Origin: Lichenibacterium ramalinae | GTDB taxonomy: Bacteria > Pseudomonadota > Alphaproteobacteria > Rhizobiales > Beijerinckiaceae | Reading direction: 5' to 3' | Assembly: GCF_004137085.1 (NCBI RefSeq) | Contig: NZ_QYBC01000004.1 | Coordinates: 186,001 to 250,000, forward strand | Length of the DNA stretch: 64,000 nt | Shown: positions 44,193 through 53,250 of the stretch, piece by piece | Position numbering within the stretch: the stretch's first letter is position 1 | Layout: every line of letters begins with the position of its first letter | The notes under the pieces: generated by a model | The model's input: the letters and a program-made list of their open reading frames with translations, nothing else | What the model was told of the DNA's origin: nothing | The model's database searches: none | Translations under genes and position numbers: made by a program

Positions 44193-46961
44193 TCAGCCTT
44201 CCCGCACCAGGACGGCGGCCGGCAGCACGGCGAAGAGGGAGCGCGCCGCCACGACGCCACCGTCGAAGCGCGCCCCGGTCAGCGCCTCGCGCCAGCGACC
44301 CTCCGGCAGCATCAGGGCCGTGTCGGCGGCGAAGCCCGCCTCTTCGCGCCGGCCGGGGAAGCGGGCCACCGCCACCACGATGTCGTCCCCGTCGACCCGG
44401 CGCCGGAAGGCGCAGAGGCTGTCGGCCTCTGGGCCCGAGCCCGGCAGCGGTTCGTAGTCGCCGTCGGCGAACAGCGCGGCGTGGTCGCGGCGCAGGTCGA
44501 GCAGCACGGCGGTGGTCGCCAGCTTAACGCGGCCGTCCTGCCAGGAGGCCGCATAGGTCGCCAAGGTGCCGGCGCGGTCGCCTTCGAGGTCGGCCAGGAC
44601 GGTGTCGAGGGCGGCCGCCCGCGCCTCGAAGTCCACCGGGCGCCGGTTGTCCGGGTCGACCATGGAGAAGTCCCAAAGCTCGCAGCCCTGGTAGATGTCG
44701 GGCACACCCGGGATCGTCAGCTTCAACACGGTCTGCACGATGCTGTTCTGGGCGCCGAGCCGCGCCATGCGACCGATGAAGGGCAGGGCGGCCGCCCAGA
44801 AGGCATCGGCCTTCTCGCCCGTCAGCATGCGGTCCACGAAGGCCAGGGTGGCGCCCTCGTAGGTGGTGTTGGGGTCGGCCCAGGTCGAATGGACCTTGGC
44901 TTCGCGCATCGCCTTGGTCATGGCGCCCTTCAGCCGCTCGGCATAGGTGGCGAGGGCCTCGGGGTCGCGCGGCTCTGACAGGAGTTCGACCGGGCAGGTG
45001 CCGACGACGAGCTGCAGCAGCGCGTATTCGTCGTTCCGGTCCGGCTGGCGGTCGGGGTCCGCCTCGGCCGGCGCGGGGCTGAGGATGTGGCCCCAGCGGT
45101 TCACGGCCTCGGCCCAGGCGTCCGGGAACTCCGACAGGGCGGCGAGGCGCGCGCGCGTGTCCTCGCCCCGCTTCGTGTCGTGGGTGGAGGTCGTCAGCAT
45201 GGAATGGGGCCAGTGGCGCGCCCGTTCGACGTTGGCGTCGTGGAAGGCCTGCAGCGGTCGGCCGAAGGCCGTGGGATGGCCGCCGACCTCGTTCAGCGCG
45301 ATGAAGCGGTTGAAGCGGTAGAAGGCCGTGTCCTCGAGCCCCTTGGCAGTGACCGGGCCGGTATATTGTTGGAACCGCATGGCGGCGTGCAGCACGGCGT
45401 TGCGGCTGAGCCCGCTCTTCGGCCCGGCCACGAGGTCGCCGCTCAGGAGATCGTAGAGGAAGGTGAAGACGCTGCCGTCGATGGCGGTCTCGGTGCGCCG
45501 CGCGGCCGCGATGGCGGTCTCGAGCGAGCGCCGGTCTTCCTCTGTCGGGACGCCGTCGAAGTCGATGTAGGTGCGATAGATCGGGAAGTTCGCCACCACC
45601 TCGCGCAGGGCGCGGCGCAGCAGGTTGCGGGTGAAGTCGGAGGTGCGCGGGTTGCGGCGCGCGATGCGGGTGATCTCGCGGGCGAGGCTGTTCAGCTCGC
45701 TCGACATCTCGTTGTCCATGATGCGCTTCTTGCTGGCGCGCAGGATCTTGGAGAAGATTTCGAGGTCGCCGGCGAAGTCGCCGTAGATGCGCGAGAAGCT
45801 GGCTTCCGCCGAAGGGTCTACCATCACGGCGAGGAGCTGGTTCGTCACCTCGTAGCCGGTGGTGCCGTCGACCGGCCAGTCGGCACGCAGCGGCTCGTGG
45901 GGGCCGAGGATCTTCTCGACCACGAGGTAGGGCGAGCGCCCTTCCCGGTTCGGCGCGCGGGCGCGCAGCCGCTCTAGGTAGCCCTTGGGGTCGAGCAGCC
46001 CGTCGATGTGGTCGATGCGCAGCCCGTCGATGGTGCCGTCGCGCAGCATGGTGGCGACGAGGCGATGGGCGTGGTCGAACACCGCCGGGAGCTCCATGCG
46101 GAGGCCGGCGAGGTCGTTGATGTTGAAGAAGCGCCGGTAGTTGATGTCGTCGGCGGCGGTGCGGAACTGGGCGGCCCGCCAGGACTGCTTGGCGATCAGC
46201 GCGTCGAGCCTCGACCAGCTCTTGGCATCGCCCGGCGTCCCGTTGAACCGGGCGACCGCAGCCGCGATGGCGTCCCCGATGGCGGGGCGCTCCCGCACGG
46301 CGTTGACGAGGTCGGCCTTGAGGCTTTCGGCGCGGCGCAGCACCTGCGGGCGCCAGGCCGGCAGGCCGGAGAAGCCGTCGCCGATATGGTCCAGCGTCTC
46401 GTCGTCGTCGCCCAGGATCTGCCCATAGTGCAGCGGGCAGATCGGCAGCGTGTGGGTGTCGTAGGCCCAGACCGCGAAGGACCCGGTGGCGGCATCGAAC
46501 TTGAGCGCCAGCTTGCCCTCGACGATCTCGACGCCGTATTGCCCGCCGAGGATCGGCACCAGCAGCTTGTCGTGCAGGTAGAGCTGGTCCGAGTCCCAGT
46601 CGATGTCGAACCAGCCCGCATAGGCCGAATCCTGACCCCATTCCAGGACGTCGAGCCAGAATGGGTTGTCGGCGCCGCCGACGCCCATGTGGTTGGGGAC
46701 GAAGTCGAGGATCTGTTTCAGATCGGCCGCCTTCAACGCCGCCGACATGCGGGCGAAGCCCGTGGGGCCGCCGAGCTCGGGGTTGAAGACGTTGTGGTCC
46801 GTGATGTCGTAGCCGTGGGTGGAGCCGGGCCGCGCCTTCAGGTAGGGCGATGCGTAGAGGTGGCTGACGCCGAGCTTGGCGAGGTAGGGGGCGAGGCCGG
46901 CGGCGGCGTCGAAGCCGAAGTCGGGGGTGAACTGCAGGCGGTAGGTGGCGCGGGGCGTCAC
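44193..46961 (-). CDS. treY: Malto-oligosyltrehalose synthase
   Basis: A 922-residue GH13 enzyme that turns the reducing end of malto-oligosaccharides into a trehalose unit. TPRATYRLQFTPDFGFDAAA is the typical opening; GLRIDHIDGLLDPKGYLERL carries the nucleophile Asp, VVEKILGPHEPL the acid/base Glu and TSTHDTKRGEDTRARL the third Asp. Starts at GTG 46961 with GAGGATACC upstream. Follows treZ by 55 bases on the same strand; the two act in sequence. Confidence 0.97.
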   Translation of the reverse strand: MTPRATYRLQFTPDFGFDAAAGLAPYLAKLGVSHLYASPYLKARPGSTHGYDITDHNVFNPELGGPTGFARMSAALKAADLKQILDFVPNHMGVGGADNPFWLDVLEWGQDSAYAGWFDIDWDSDQLYLHDKLLVPILGGQYGVEIVEGKLALKFDAATGSFAVWAYDTHTLPICPLHYGQILGDDDETLDHIGDGFSGLPAWRPQVLRRAESLKADLVNAVRERPAIGDAIAAAVARFNGTPGDAKSWSRLDALIAKQSWRAAQFRTAADDINYRRFFNINDLAGLRMELPAVFDHAHRLVATMLRDGTIDGLRIDHIDGLLDPKGYLERLRARAPNREGRSPYLVVEKILGPHEPLRADWPVDGTTGYEVTNQLLAVMVDPSAEASFSRIYGDFAGDLEIFSKILRASKKRIMDNEMSSELNSLAREITRIARRNPRTSDFTRNLLRRALREVVANFPIYRTYIDFDGVPTEEDRRSLETAIAAARRTETAIDGSVFTFLYDLLSGDLVAGPKSGLSRNAVLHAAMRFQQYTGPVTAKGLEDTAFYRFNRFIALNEVGGHPTAFGRPLQAFHDANVERARHWPHSMLTTSTHDTKRGEDTRARLAALSEFPDAWAEAVNRWGHILSPAPAEADPDRQPDRNDEYALLQLVVGTCPVELLSEPRDPEALATYAERLKGAMTKAMREAKVHSTWADPNTTYEGATLAFVDRMLTGEKADAFWAAALPFIGRMARLGAQNSIVQTVLKLTIPGVPDIYQGCELWDFSMVDPDNRRPVDFEARAAALDTVLADLEGDRAGTLATYAASWQDGRVKLATTAVLLDLRRDHAALFADGDYEPLPGSGPEADSLCAFRRRVDGDDIVVAVARFPGRREEAGFAADTALMLPEGRWREALTGARFDGGVVAARSLFAVLPAAVLVREG

Positions 46962-47016
46962 GGGCGGTATCCTCGATGGCGGGGCGAAGGGGAAAGGCGC
47001 GAACCGCTGCGGCGGT

Positions 47017-48834
47017 TCATCCGTCGCTGTGGATGGTCCAACGCACCGCCCAGGGGCCGAGCCGATCGCCTTCGGCCTCGCCCTCGCGCCAGATCTCCTG
47101 GCCGGCCGCGGGCCTGAACCCGTCCTGCGGCTCGGCCTTGAGGTTCGCGTCGAGGCGCAGCACGTCGCGGCCGCCCGCCGCCCAGGTCACCGTCACGGCC
47201 TGGCGGCCCAGGATCTCGTGGCGGCCGGCATAGGGCCCCATGGCGGCCACGAGCGGGGCGATGCATTCCCGCCGCAGCGCCAGGAGCCGCCGCGTCCGCT
47301 CGAGGGCCGCGGCGGAGCCGGGCTCGTCGAGCGCGTCCCAGTCCAGCACGGCGGAAGCGAAGGTCGACTCGGCCGTGGGGTCGGGGATGCGGTCGCGCGC
47401 TGCCTCGTCCCGGAACGCCGGGAAGTGGCGGAACTCTTCGCGCCGCCCGTTGCGGATGGCGTCGGCGAGGTCGCCGGAAAAGTCGCAGAAGAACGGGAAG
47501 GGAGAAGTCGCCTGCCATTCCTCGCCCATGAACAGCATGGGGACCTGCGGCAGCAGCAGCTGCACGGCCGAGACGGCCGCCACGGCGGGCGCGGGCGAGA
47601 AGGCGTTCAGCCGGTCGCCGAAGGCGCGGTTGCCGATCTGGTCGTGGTTCTGCACGAAGCTCACGAAGGCTGTGGGGGGCAGCTCGCCCGAGGGCTCGCC
47701 GCGCGGGCTGCCGCGGAACGGCATGACTTCGCCCTGGAAGGCGAAACCCTGGGCCAGGGCGCGGCCGAGCTTGTCGGTGTCGCCCGCATAGTCGGCGTAA
47801 TAGGAATCGGCCTCGCCCGAGGCCGCCACGTGCAGCACGTGGTGGACGTCGTCGTTCCATTGCGCCGTGTAGCGCTCGGCCCGACCGCCGTCGGAGCGCA
47901 GGAGGCGGCTCGCGGCATTCTCCTCGTTCTCGAGGACGAGGTGGAGCGGCCGGTTCAGCGTGGCATGGCGGGCCCGCACGGCGAGTTCGTGGAGGAGGTG
48001 GGGGGTGGTCTCGTCGATGATGGCGTGGACGGCGTCGAGGCGCAGTCCGTCGAGGTGGAACTCCTCGATCCAGTAGAGGGCGTTGTGGATGGCGAAGTCG
48101 CGCACCGGCGCGCTGTGGGCGCCGTCGTAGTTCACCGCCGCGCCCCAGGGCGTGTGGTGCCGCTCCGTGAAGAAGCCCGGGGCATAGAGCGACAGGTAGT
48201 TCCCGTCGGGCCCGAAGTGGTTGTAGACGACGTCGAGGATGACCGAGATGCCGCGCGCATGGGCGGACTCGACGAAGGCCTTCAGGTCTTCGGGCCGGCC
48301 GTAGCTGGAGTCCGGCGCATAGGGCAGCACGCCGTCGTAGCCCCAGTTGCGGCGACCCGGGAAGTCGCCGACCGGCATGATCTCGACGGCGGTGACGCCG
48401 AGCGCGGCGAGATGGTCGAGCCGGTCGATGGCGCCACGGAAGGTGCCGGCCGGGGTGAAGCTGCCGATGTGGAGTTCGTAGAGCACGGTCTCGTGCCAGG
48501 GCCGCCCCGTCCAGGCCTCGTCGTGCCAAAGGTAGTCGGTCGGGTCGATCACCTCGCTCGGGCCATGCACGTCCTGGGGCTGGAAGCGCGACGCGGGGTC
48601 GGGCACCAGCATCCCGTCCGGCAGGCGGAAGCGGTACAGCGTGCCGGGCTCGGCATCGCGCACCACGCGCTCGTGCCAGCCCTGGCCGATGTCCTCCATC
48701 GGCAGGGGCTCGCGGCCCTCGATGGCGAGGTCGATACGCGGATGGGCCGGCGCCCACAGGCGGAAGCGCGTGCCGATATGCGCCGCCCATTGGGCGCCGT
48801 GCGGCATGGCGTGAGCACGAAAGGATTCGGTCAA
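47017..48834 (-). CDS. treZ: Malto-oligosyltrehalose trehalohydrolase
   Basis: A 605-residue GH13 enzyme releasing trehalose from maltooligosyl-trehalose. N-terminal beta-sandwich (GTRFRLWAPAHPRIDLAIEG), then a TIM barrel with EIMPVGDFPGRRNWGYDGVL, nucleophile D in GLRLDAVHAIIDE, Glu in LVLENEENAAS and D in FVQNHDQIGNRAFGDRL. Best start is TTG 48834, which has a strong AGGGGGA site 7 bases upstream; an in-frame ATG at 48807 lacks one. Operon glgX-treZ-treY, with a strong hairpin between glgX and treZ. Confidence 0.96.
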   Translation of the reverse strand: MTESFRAHAMPHGAQWAAHIGTRFRLWAPAHPRIDLAIEGREPLPMEDIGQGWHERVVRDAEPGTLYRFRLPDGMLVPDPASRFQPQDVHGPSEVIDPTDYLWHDEAWTGRPWHETVLYELHIGSFTPAGTFRGAIDRLDHLAALGVTAVEIMPVGDFPGRRNWGYDGVLPYAPDSSYGRPEDLKAFVESAHARGISVILDVVYNHFGPDGNYLSLYAPGFFTERHHTPWGAAVNYDGAHSAPVRDFAIHNALYWIEEFHLDGLRLDAVHAIIDETTPHLLHELAVRARHATLNRPLHLVLENEENAASRLLRSDGGRAERYTAQWNDDVHHVLHVAASGEADSYYADYAGDTDKLGRALAQGFAFQGEVMPFRGSPRGEPSGELPPTAFVSFVQNHDQIGNRAFGDRLNAFSPAPAVAAVSAVQLLLPQVPMLFMGEEWQATSPFPFFCDFSGDLADAIRNGRREEFRHFPAFRDEAARDRIPDPTAESTFASAVLDWDALDEPGSAAALERTRRLLALRRECIAPLVAAMGPYAGRHEILGRQAVTVTWAAGGRDVLRLDANLKAEPQDGFRPAAGQEIWREGEAEGDRLGPWAVRWTIHSDG

Positions 48835-48939
48835 GGGTCGTCCCCCTGGGAGGTGGCGCCGAGCCGGCAGGAAGGCTGGGCTCGGCTGCTGGGATGGCGG
48901 CGCGTCATCGCGCTCGCATCAATTCATGACATCCATAGC

Positions 48940-48971
48940 AGGGTCGCGGTCCCTTGCGGGACCGCGACCCT
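48940..48971. terminator. Perfect 14-bp hairpin between glgX and treZ
   Basis: AGGGTCGCGGTCCC (48940-48953) and its exact complement (48958-48971) flank a TTGC loop. It lies 52 bases beyond the glgX stop, in the 189-base gap before treZ. Without a T-run it could end glgX transcription, protect its 3' end, or set the ratio of glgX to treZY. Confidence 0.55.
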
Positions 48972-49023
48972 CGGTCTCAGGCCGGGCCGGAAGCCCGTAT
49001 GTCACCGCTGGCGCGCGCCAGCG

Positions 49024-51198
49024 TCACTCCTTGTCCTGGTCGGGGGCGTTGCTGTCCGGGACCGGGGGTGGGGCATTGGTGTTGAGCCGCAGCAGCACGA
49101 GGCCGCGCGACGGCACCGGGCAGGTCTCGCCGATGGGGAATTCCTGCTCGGGCTTGCCGCCGTCGTTGGTGTCGATCAGCCGCGTCCAGCTCTTGCCGTC
49201 GAGGCATTCCGGCACCGTGAAGGCGATGGCGTCCCGGCCGGCGTTGACCACGATCATGAGCGTCGAATGGTCGCCGTCCTGCGGAACGGAATTCACCTGG
49301 GCCCGCCCGTCCATCAGCATGCCGACGCAGTGGAGCGCCGAGTCCGTCCAGTCGCCGAACTCGCATTCCTTCCCGTCCGACCGCACCCAGGTCACGTCCT
49401 TGACGCCGTGCACCTCATCGAACCGGCCCGTGTAGAAACGGTTGCGCCGCAGCACCGGATATTGGTGGCGCATGGCACCGAGCTTGCGGGTGAAGTCCAG
49501 CAGGCTTCGCCCGTCGTCCGTGAGGTTCCAGTCGACCCAGCCGATCTCGCTGTCCTGGCAATAGGCGTTGTTGTTGCCGCCCTGCGTGCGACCGAACTCG
49601 TCGCCCGCCACGATCATCGGCGTGCCCTGGGCGAGCAGCAGCGTCGACATCAGGTTGCGCATCTGCTTGTTGCGCAGCCTGATGATCTCGGGATCGTCGG
49701 TCTCGCCCTCGGCGCCGCAGTTCCAGGAGCGGTTGTCGGAATTGCCGTCCTGGTTGTTCTCGCCGTTCGCGTCATTGTGCTTCTCGTTGTAGGACACGAG
49801 GTCCTTCAAGGTGAAGCCGTCATGGGCGGTGACGAGGTTGACGCAGGACCAGGGGCGACGGCCCTCGTGGTTGAACGTGTCCTCCGAGGCGCACAGCCGC
49901 GACGTGATGGTCTGCACGGAAGACGCGCCGCGCCAGAAGTCGCGCACGTCGTCGCGGAACTTGTCGTTCCATTCGGCCCAGCCCGGGGGGAAATTGCCCA
50001 CCTGGTAGCCGCCCGGACCGATGTCCCAGGGCTCGGCGATCATCTTCACGCCGGCCAGCACGGGGTCGAAGAGGCAGGTCTGCAGGAAGGCGGAATGACG
50101 GTCGAAGCCCTGCGGTCCGCGCGCCAGCGTGCAGGCGAGGTCGAAGCGGAAGCCGTCGACGTTCATCTCCTGCACCCAGTAGCGCAGGCTGTCCAAGACC
50201 ATCTGCATCACCCGCGGGTGGTGCAGGTTAAAGGTGTTGCCGGTTCCGGTATCGTTGATGTAGTAGCGCTTCTGGTCCGGGATCAACTGGTAGTAGGACG
50301 CGTTGTCGATACCCTTGAAGGACATCGTGGCGCCCTTCTCGTTACCTTCAGCGGTATGGTTGTACACCACATCGAGGATGACTTCGAGGCCCGCCTCGTG
50401 GAAGCGGGTCACCATGTCCTTGAACTCCTGGATGGCGTTCAGCGGGTCGGCTGCATAGAGCGGGTGCGGGGCGAAGAAGCCGATCGAATTGTAGCCCCAG
50501 TAGTTCGACAGGCCGCGATTGATCAGGAAGTCGTCGTTGATATAGGTGTGGATCGGCATCAGCTCGACGGCGGTCACGCCGAGGCTCTTGATGTGCTTGA
50601 TCACCTCGGGCGTGGCGAGGCCCGCGTAGGTGCCGCGCAGGTTTTCGGGAACGGCGGGATGCCGCTTCGTCAAACCGCGCACATGGGCCTCGTAGACGAG
50701 GCTGTTCGACCACTGGTGCCTGGGCCGCCTGCCCTCGGGCAGGTGCGGCTGGTGCATGTCGGCGACGACGCACTTCGGCATGAAGGGCGCGGAATCCCGT
50801 TCGTCGAACGTCAGGTCGTCGCCGCTCTCCATCGTGTAGCCGAAGAGCGCGGGGTTCCACTGCAGGTCCCCGACATGCGTGCGGGCATAGGGGTCGAGCA
50901 GCAGCTTGTTGGGGTTGAACCGATGGCCGTTCTGCGGGTCGTAAGGACCGTGGACGCGGAAGCCGTAGAGCTGGCCGGGCTTCAGCTCGGGAAAGTAGCC
51001 GTGGAACACCTGATCGGTGTATTCCGGCAGCTCGATCCGGTCGGTCTCCTTCTGGCCGGAAGAATCGAAAAGGCAGAGTTCCACCTTGGTGGCGTTGGCG
51101 GAGAACAGGGTGAGGTTGGTGCCCCGGCCGTCCCACAGGGCCCCGCGCGGATGCGGAGAGCCTTCGAGCGTCTGCCGCTGCCGTACCGTCTGGTTCAT
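49024..51198 (-). CDS. glgX: Glycogen debranching enzyme (GlgX/TreX type)
   Basis: A 724-residue GH13_11 isoamylase-type enzyme cutting alpha-1,6 branches of limit glycogen and releasing malto-oligosaccharides. N-terminal CBM48 (GSPHPRGALWDGRGTNLTLF), then VTAVELMPIHTYINDDFL, nucleophile D in VDGFRFDLACTLARGPQGFD, Glu in KMIAEPWDIGPGGYQVGNFP and D in LVTAHDGFTLKDLVSYNEKH. ATG 51198. In trehalose-making clusters this enzyme (TreX) feeds TreY/TreZ, which follow on the same strand. Confidence 0.97.
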   Translation of the reverse strand: MNQTVRQRQTLEGSPHPRGALWDGRGTNLTLFSANATKVELCLFDSSGQKETDRIELPEYTDQVFHGYFPELKPGQLYGFRVHGPYDPQNGHRFNPNKLLLDPYARTHVGDLQWNPALFGYTMESGDDLTFDERDSAPFMPKCVVADMHQPHLPEGRRPRHQWSNSLVYEAHVRGLTKRHPAVPENLRGTYAGLATPEVIKHIKSLGVTAVELMPIHTYINDDFLINRGLSNYWGYNSIGFFAPHPLYAADPLNAIQEFKDMVTRFHEAGLEVILDVVYNHTAEGNEKGATMSFKGIDNASYYQLIPDQKRYYINDTGTGNTFNLHHPRVMQMVLDSLRYWVQEMNVDGFRFDLACTLARGPQGFDRHSAFLQTCLFDPVLAGVKMIAEPWDIGPGGYQVGNFPPGWAEWNDKFRDDVRDFWRGASSVQTITSRLCASEDTFNHEGRRPWSCVNLVTAHDGFTLKDLVSYNEKHNDANGENNQDGNSDNRSWNCGAEGETDDPEIIRLRNKQMRNLMSTLLLAQGTPMIVAGDEFGRTQGGNNNAYCQDSEIGWVDWNLTDDGRSLLDFTRKLGAMRHQYPVLRRNRFYTGRFDEVHGVKDVTWVRSDGKECEFGDWTDSALHCVGMLMDGRAQVNSVPQDGDHSTLMIVVNAGRDAIAFTVPECLDGKSWTRLIDTNDGGKPEQEFPIGETCPVPSRGLVLLRLNTNAPPPVPDSNAPDQDKE

Positions 51199-51414
51199 GT
51201 CGTATCCTTGATGTCGCCGAGCCGCCCGCCATGGCTCAGCTTCAGCCGTCTGGTCGCCATAGAACGGTCGAAATCGGATTTGGTGCCATGCCGCATCGCC
51301 GCAAGCGGTCTGCGGGACGGAATGGTTGACGGCGCGCCGCAGCGCCGGGTTCCATGCCGGATGCCGCGCCGAATCGTCGTGTCTTGCCGGGCGGACGACC
51401 CGCAGCCCCGGGCG

Positions 51415-52155
51415 TCAGGGCCGCTTTTCCGGCCAGGGGCACAGGTCCGAAACCGGGCAGGTGGGGCAGAGCGGCTTTCGGGCGAGGCAGGTGTAGCGCC
51501 CGTGCAGGATCATCCAATGGTGGGCGTCGCGCATGAACTCGGCCGGGATGGCCCGTTCGAGGCCGAGTTCGACGGCGAGTGGCGTCGCGCCCGGCGCGAT
51601 GGCGAGCCGGTTCGACACCCGGAACACGTGGGTGTCGACGGCGATGACGGGGTCGCCCCAGATCGTGTTGAGCACCACGTTGGCGGTCTTGCGGCCGACG
51701 CCGGGCAGGGTTTCGAGCGCCGCCCGCTCGCGCGGGACCGCGCCGCCGTGTCGCTCCACCAGCAGCGCACAGAGCGCCATGACGTTCTTGGCCTTGGCGT
51801 TGTAGAGCCCGATCGTCTTGACGAAGTCGCGCAGGCGGTCCTCGCCGAGCGCCAGGATTGCCTGCGGCGTGTCGGCGACGGCGAAGAGCGGGCCCGTGGC
51901 CTTGTTGACGCTGACGTCGGTGGCCTGGGCCGACAGCACCACCGCCACCAGCAGGGTGAAAGGGTCGCGGTAGACGAGTTCCGTCTTCGGGGCAGGCTCG
52001 GCGTCGCGCAGCCGGGAAAAGACCGCCCGGATGCGGCCGGCCTCGTGCTCCGGCGCGGCGTCGAGCCGCCCCTCGGCGACGGGATGCGTGCTGCCCGGCG
52101 CGCCGAGATCGGCGACGGGGGGAGCCGGCGGGATGGGCGTCTTTTTCCGGGCCAT
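51415..52155 (-). CDS. nth: Endonuclease III
   Basis: A 246-residue DNA glycosylase/AP lyase for oxidised pyrimidines. Helix-hairpin-helix LETLPGVGRKTANVVLNTIW with the catalytic Lys, the catalytic Asp in AVDTHVFRVSNRL, and the [4Fe-4S] loop C-x6-C-x2-C-x5-C (YTCLARKPLCPTCPVSDLC) near the end. A 30-residue N-terminal extension (MARKKTPIPPAPPVADLG) is usual for the order. ATG 52155. Divergent from the DUF2244 gene 55 bases away, a conserved pair in alphaproteobacteria. Confidence 0.97.
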   Translation of the reverse strand: MARKKTPIPPAPPVADLGAPGSTHPVAEGRLDAAPEHEAGRIRAVFSRLRDAEPAPKTELVYRDPFTLLVAVVLSAQATDVSVNKATGPLFAVADTPQAILALGEDRLRDFVKTIGLYNAKAKNVMALCALLVERHGGAVPRERAALETLPGVGRKTANVVLNTIWGDPVIAVDTHVFRVSNRLAIAPGATPLAVELGLERAIPAEFMRDAHHWMILHGRYTCLARKPLCPTCPVSDLCPWPEKRP

Positions 52156-52210
52156 GCGGGTCCTATATGGCGAGGCAGCGTCGTCGCTGGGTAGCATGGG
52201 AGGTCGCATC

Positions 52211-52708
52211 ATGTCCGAGGCCGATCCCGTGGACCCCGTCCTCTTCGCGACGCGGCTGCATCCCCACCGGTCCCTCACGCAGCGGCAGTTCCGCTGGCTG
52301 CTGACGGGCGTCGCCGCCGTGTCGACCGTGGCGACCCTGCCGTTCGTCCTCATGGGCGCCTGGCCGGTGGCGGGCTTCATGGGGCTCGACGTCCTCGCCG
52401 TCTACGTCGCCTTCAAGGCGAGCTTCCGCTCGGCCCGCGCCTACGAGGACGTGGAGGTGACCAGCATCCAGCTGACGCTGGCCAAGGTGAACCCGCGGGG
52501 GCTCAGGGCCGAATGGCGGTTCAACCCATCCTGGGTCCGCCTCGAGCGGCAGCAGCACGAGGAATTCGGCACGCAGCGCCTGGACCTCGTCGCCCGGGCG
52601 GACCGGATCGAGGTCGCGTCTTTCCTGGGTCCGGACGCCAAGGGGCGCTTCGCCGACGATCTCGGCCGGGCCCTGGCGGAAGCGCGGCGCGGATACCGTT
52701 ACAATTGA
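52211..52708 (+). CDS. DUF2244 membrane protein
   Basis: A 165-residue inner-membrane protein. LFATRLHPHRSLTQRQFRWL then two close hydrophobic segments (about 31-50 and 54-72) and a C-terminal cytosolic domain (VEVTSIQLTLAKVNPRGLRA, WRFNPSWVRLERQQHEEFGT) are the DUF2244 pattern. Function unknown. ATG 52211 in a short divergent gap with nth. Relatives often neighbour nth or cytochrome-oxidase genes. Confidence 0.9.
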   Translation: MSEADPVDPVLFATRLHPHRSLTQRQFRWLLTGVAAVSTVATLPFVLMGAWPVAGFMGLDVLAVYVAFKASFRSARAYEDVEVTSIQLTLAKVNPRGLRAEWRFNPSWVRLERQQHEEFGTQRLDLVARADRIEVASFLGPDAKGRFADDLGRALAEARRGYRYN

Positions 52709-52746
52709 CGGGTCGACACGCCTCCGGCGGTCGCGGGGAGACCGAC

Positions 52747-53250
52747 ATGCCGAACGTGCACCTTGCAAGCCCGACCTCTGCCGGCGGCTCGCCCCTCCGC
52801 ATCCGACCCGACGACCTCACCGGCGAGCCGACACGGTCGCTGCTGGCCCTGCACCTCGCCGGCATGCAGGCCAGCTCGCCGCCCGGCAGCGTCTTCGCCC
52901 TCGACCTGTCGGGGCTGCTGCAGTCGGCCGTGACGGTGTGGAGCGCCTGGCGCGGCGACGCCATCGCGGGCGTCGGCGCCCTCAAGGCGCTCGGCGACGG
53001 CACCGCCGAGATCAAGTCCATGCGCACCCATCCGGACCACCTGCGCCAGGGCGTCGCGGCCGCGCTTCTCGACCACATCGTCGCCGAGGCCCGCGCCCGG
53101 GGCCTGCGTCGCCTCAGCCTCGAGACCGGCAGCGGCCCCGGCTTCGACGCGGCGCTGGCCCTCTACCGCGGGCGCGGCTTCGAGAATGGGGAGCCCTTCT
53201 CGGATTACGTGCCGAGCGCCTTTAACCAGTTCCTGCACGTGGCGCTGTGA
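52747..53250 (+). CDS. GNAT-family N-acetyltransferase
   Basis: A 167-residue GNAT protein. The core is AIAGVGALKALGDGTAEIKS, MRTHPDHLRQGVAAALLDHI with the acetyl-CoA loop (R-x-x-Q-G-V-A), LRRLSLETGSGPGFDAALAL and YRGRGFENGEPFSDY. ATG 52747, 38 bases after DUF2244. Substrate unknown. Its last 46 bases overlap, tail to tail, the end of the PIG-L deacetylase gene of the inositol operon, so the two transcripts are antisense to each other there. Confidence 0.9.
   Translation: MPNVHLASPTSAGGSPLRIRPDDLTGEPTRSLLALHLAGMQASSPPGSVFALDLSGLLQSAVTVWSAWRGDAIAGVGALKALGDGTAEIKSMRTHPDHLRQGVAAALLDHIVAEARARGLRRLSLETGSGPGFDAALALYRGRGFENGEPFSDYVPSAFNQFLHVAL

Noticed and set aside
46945-52194. Plus-strand open frame of 1749 codons across treZ, glgX and nth
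   Set aside because: It runs antisense through three well-recognised enzymes and the gaps between them; composition (Val/Gly/His/Arg repeats) is typical of shadow frames.
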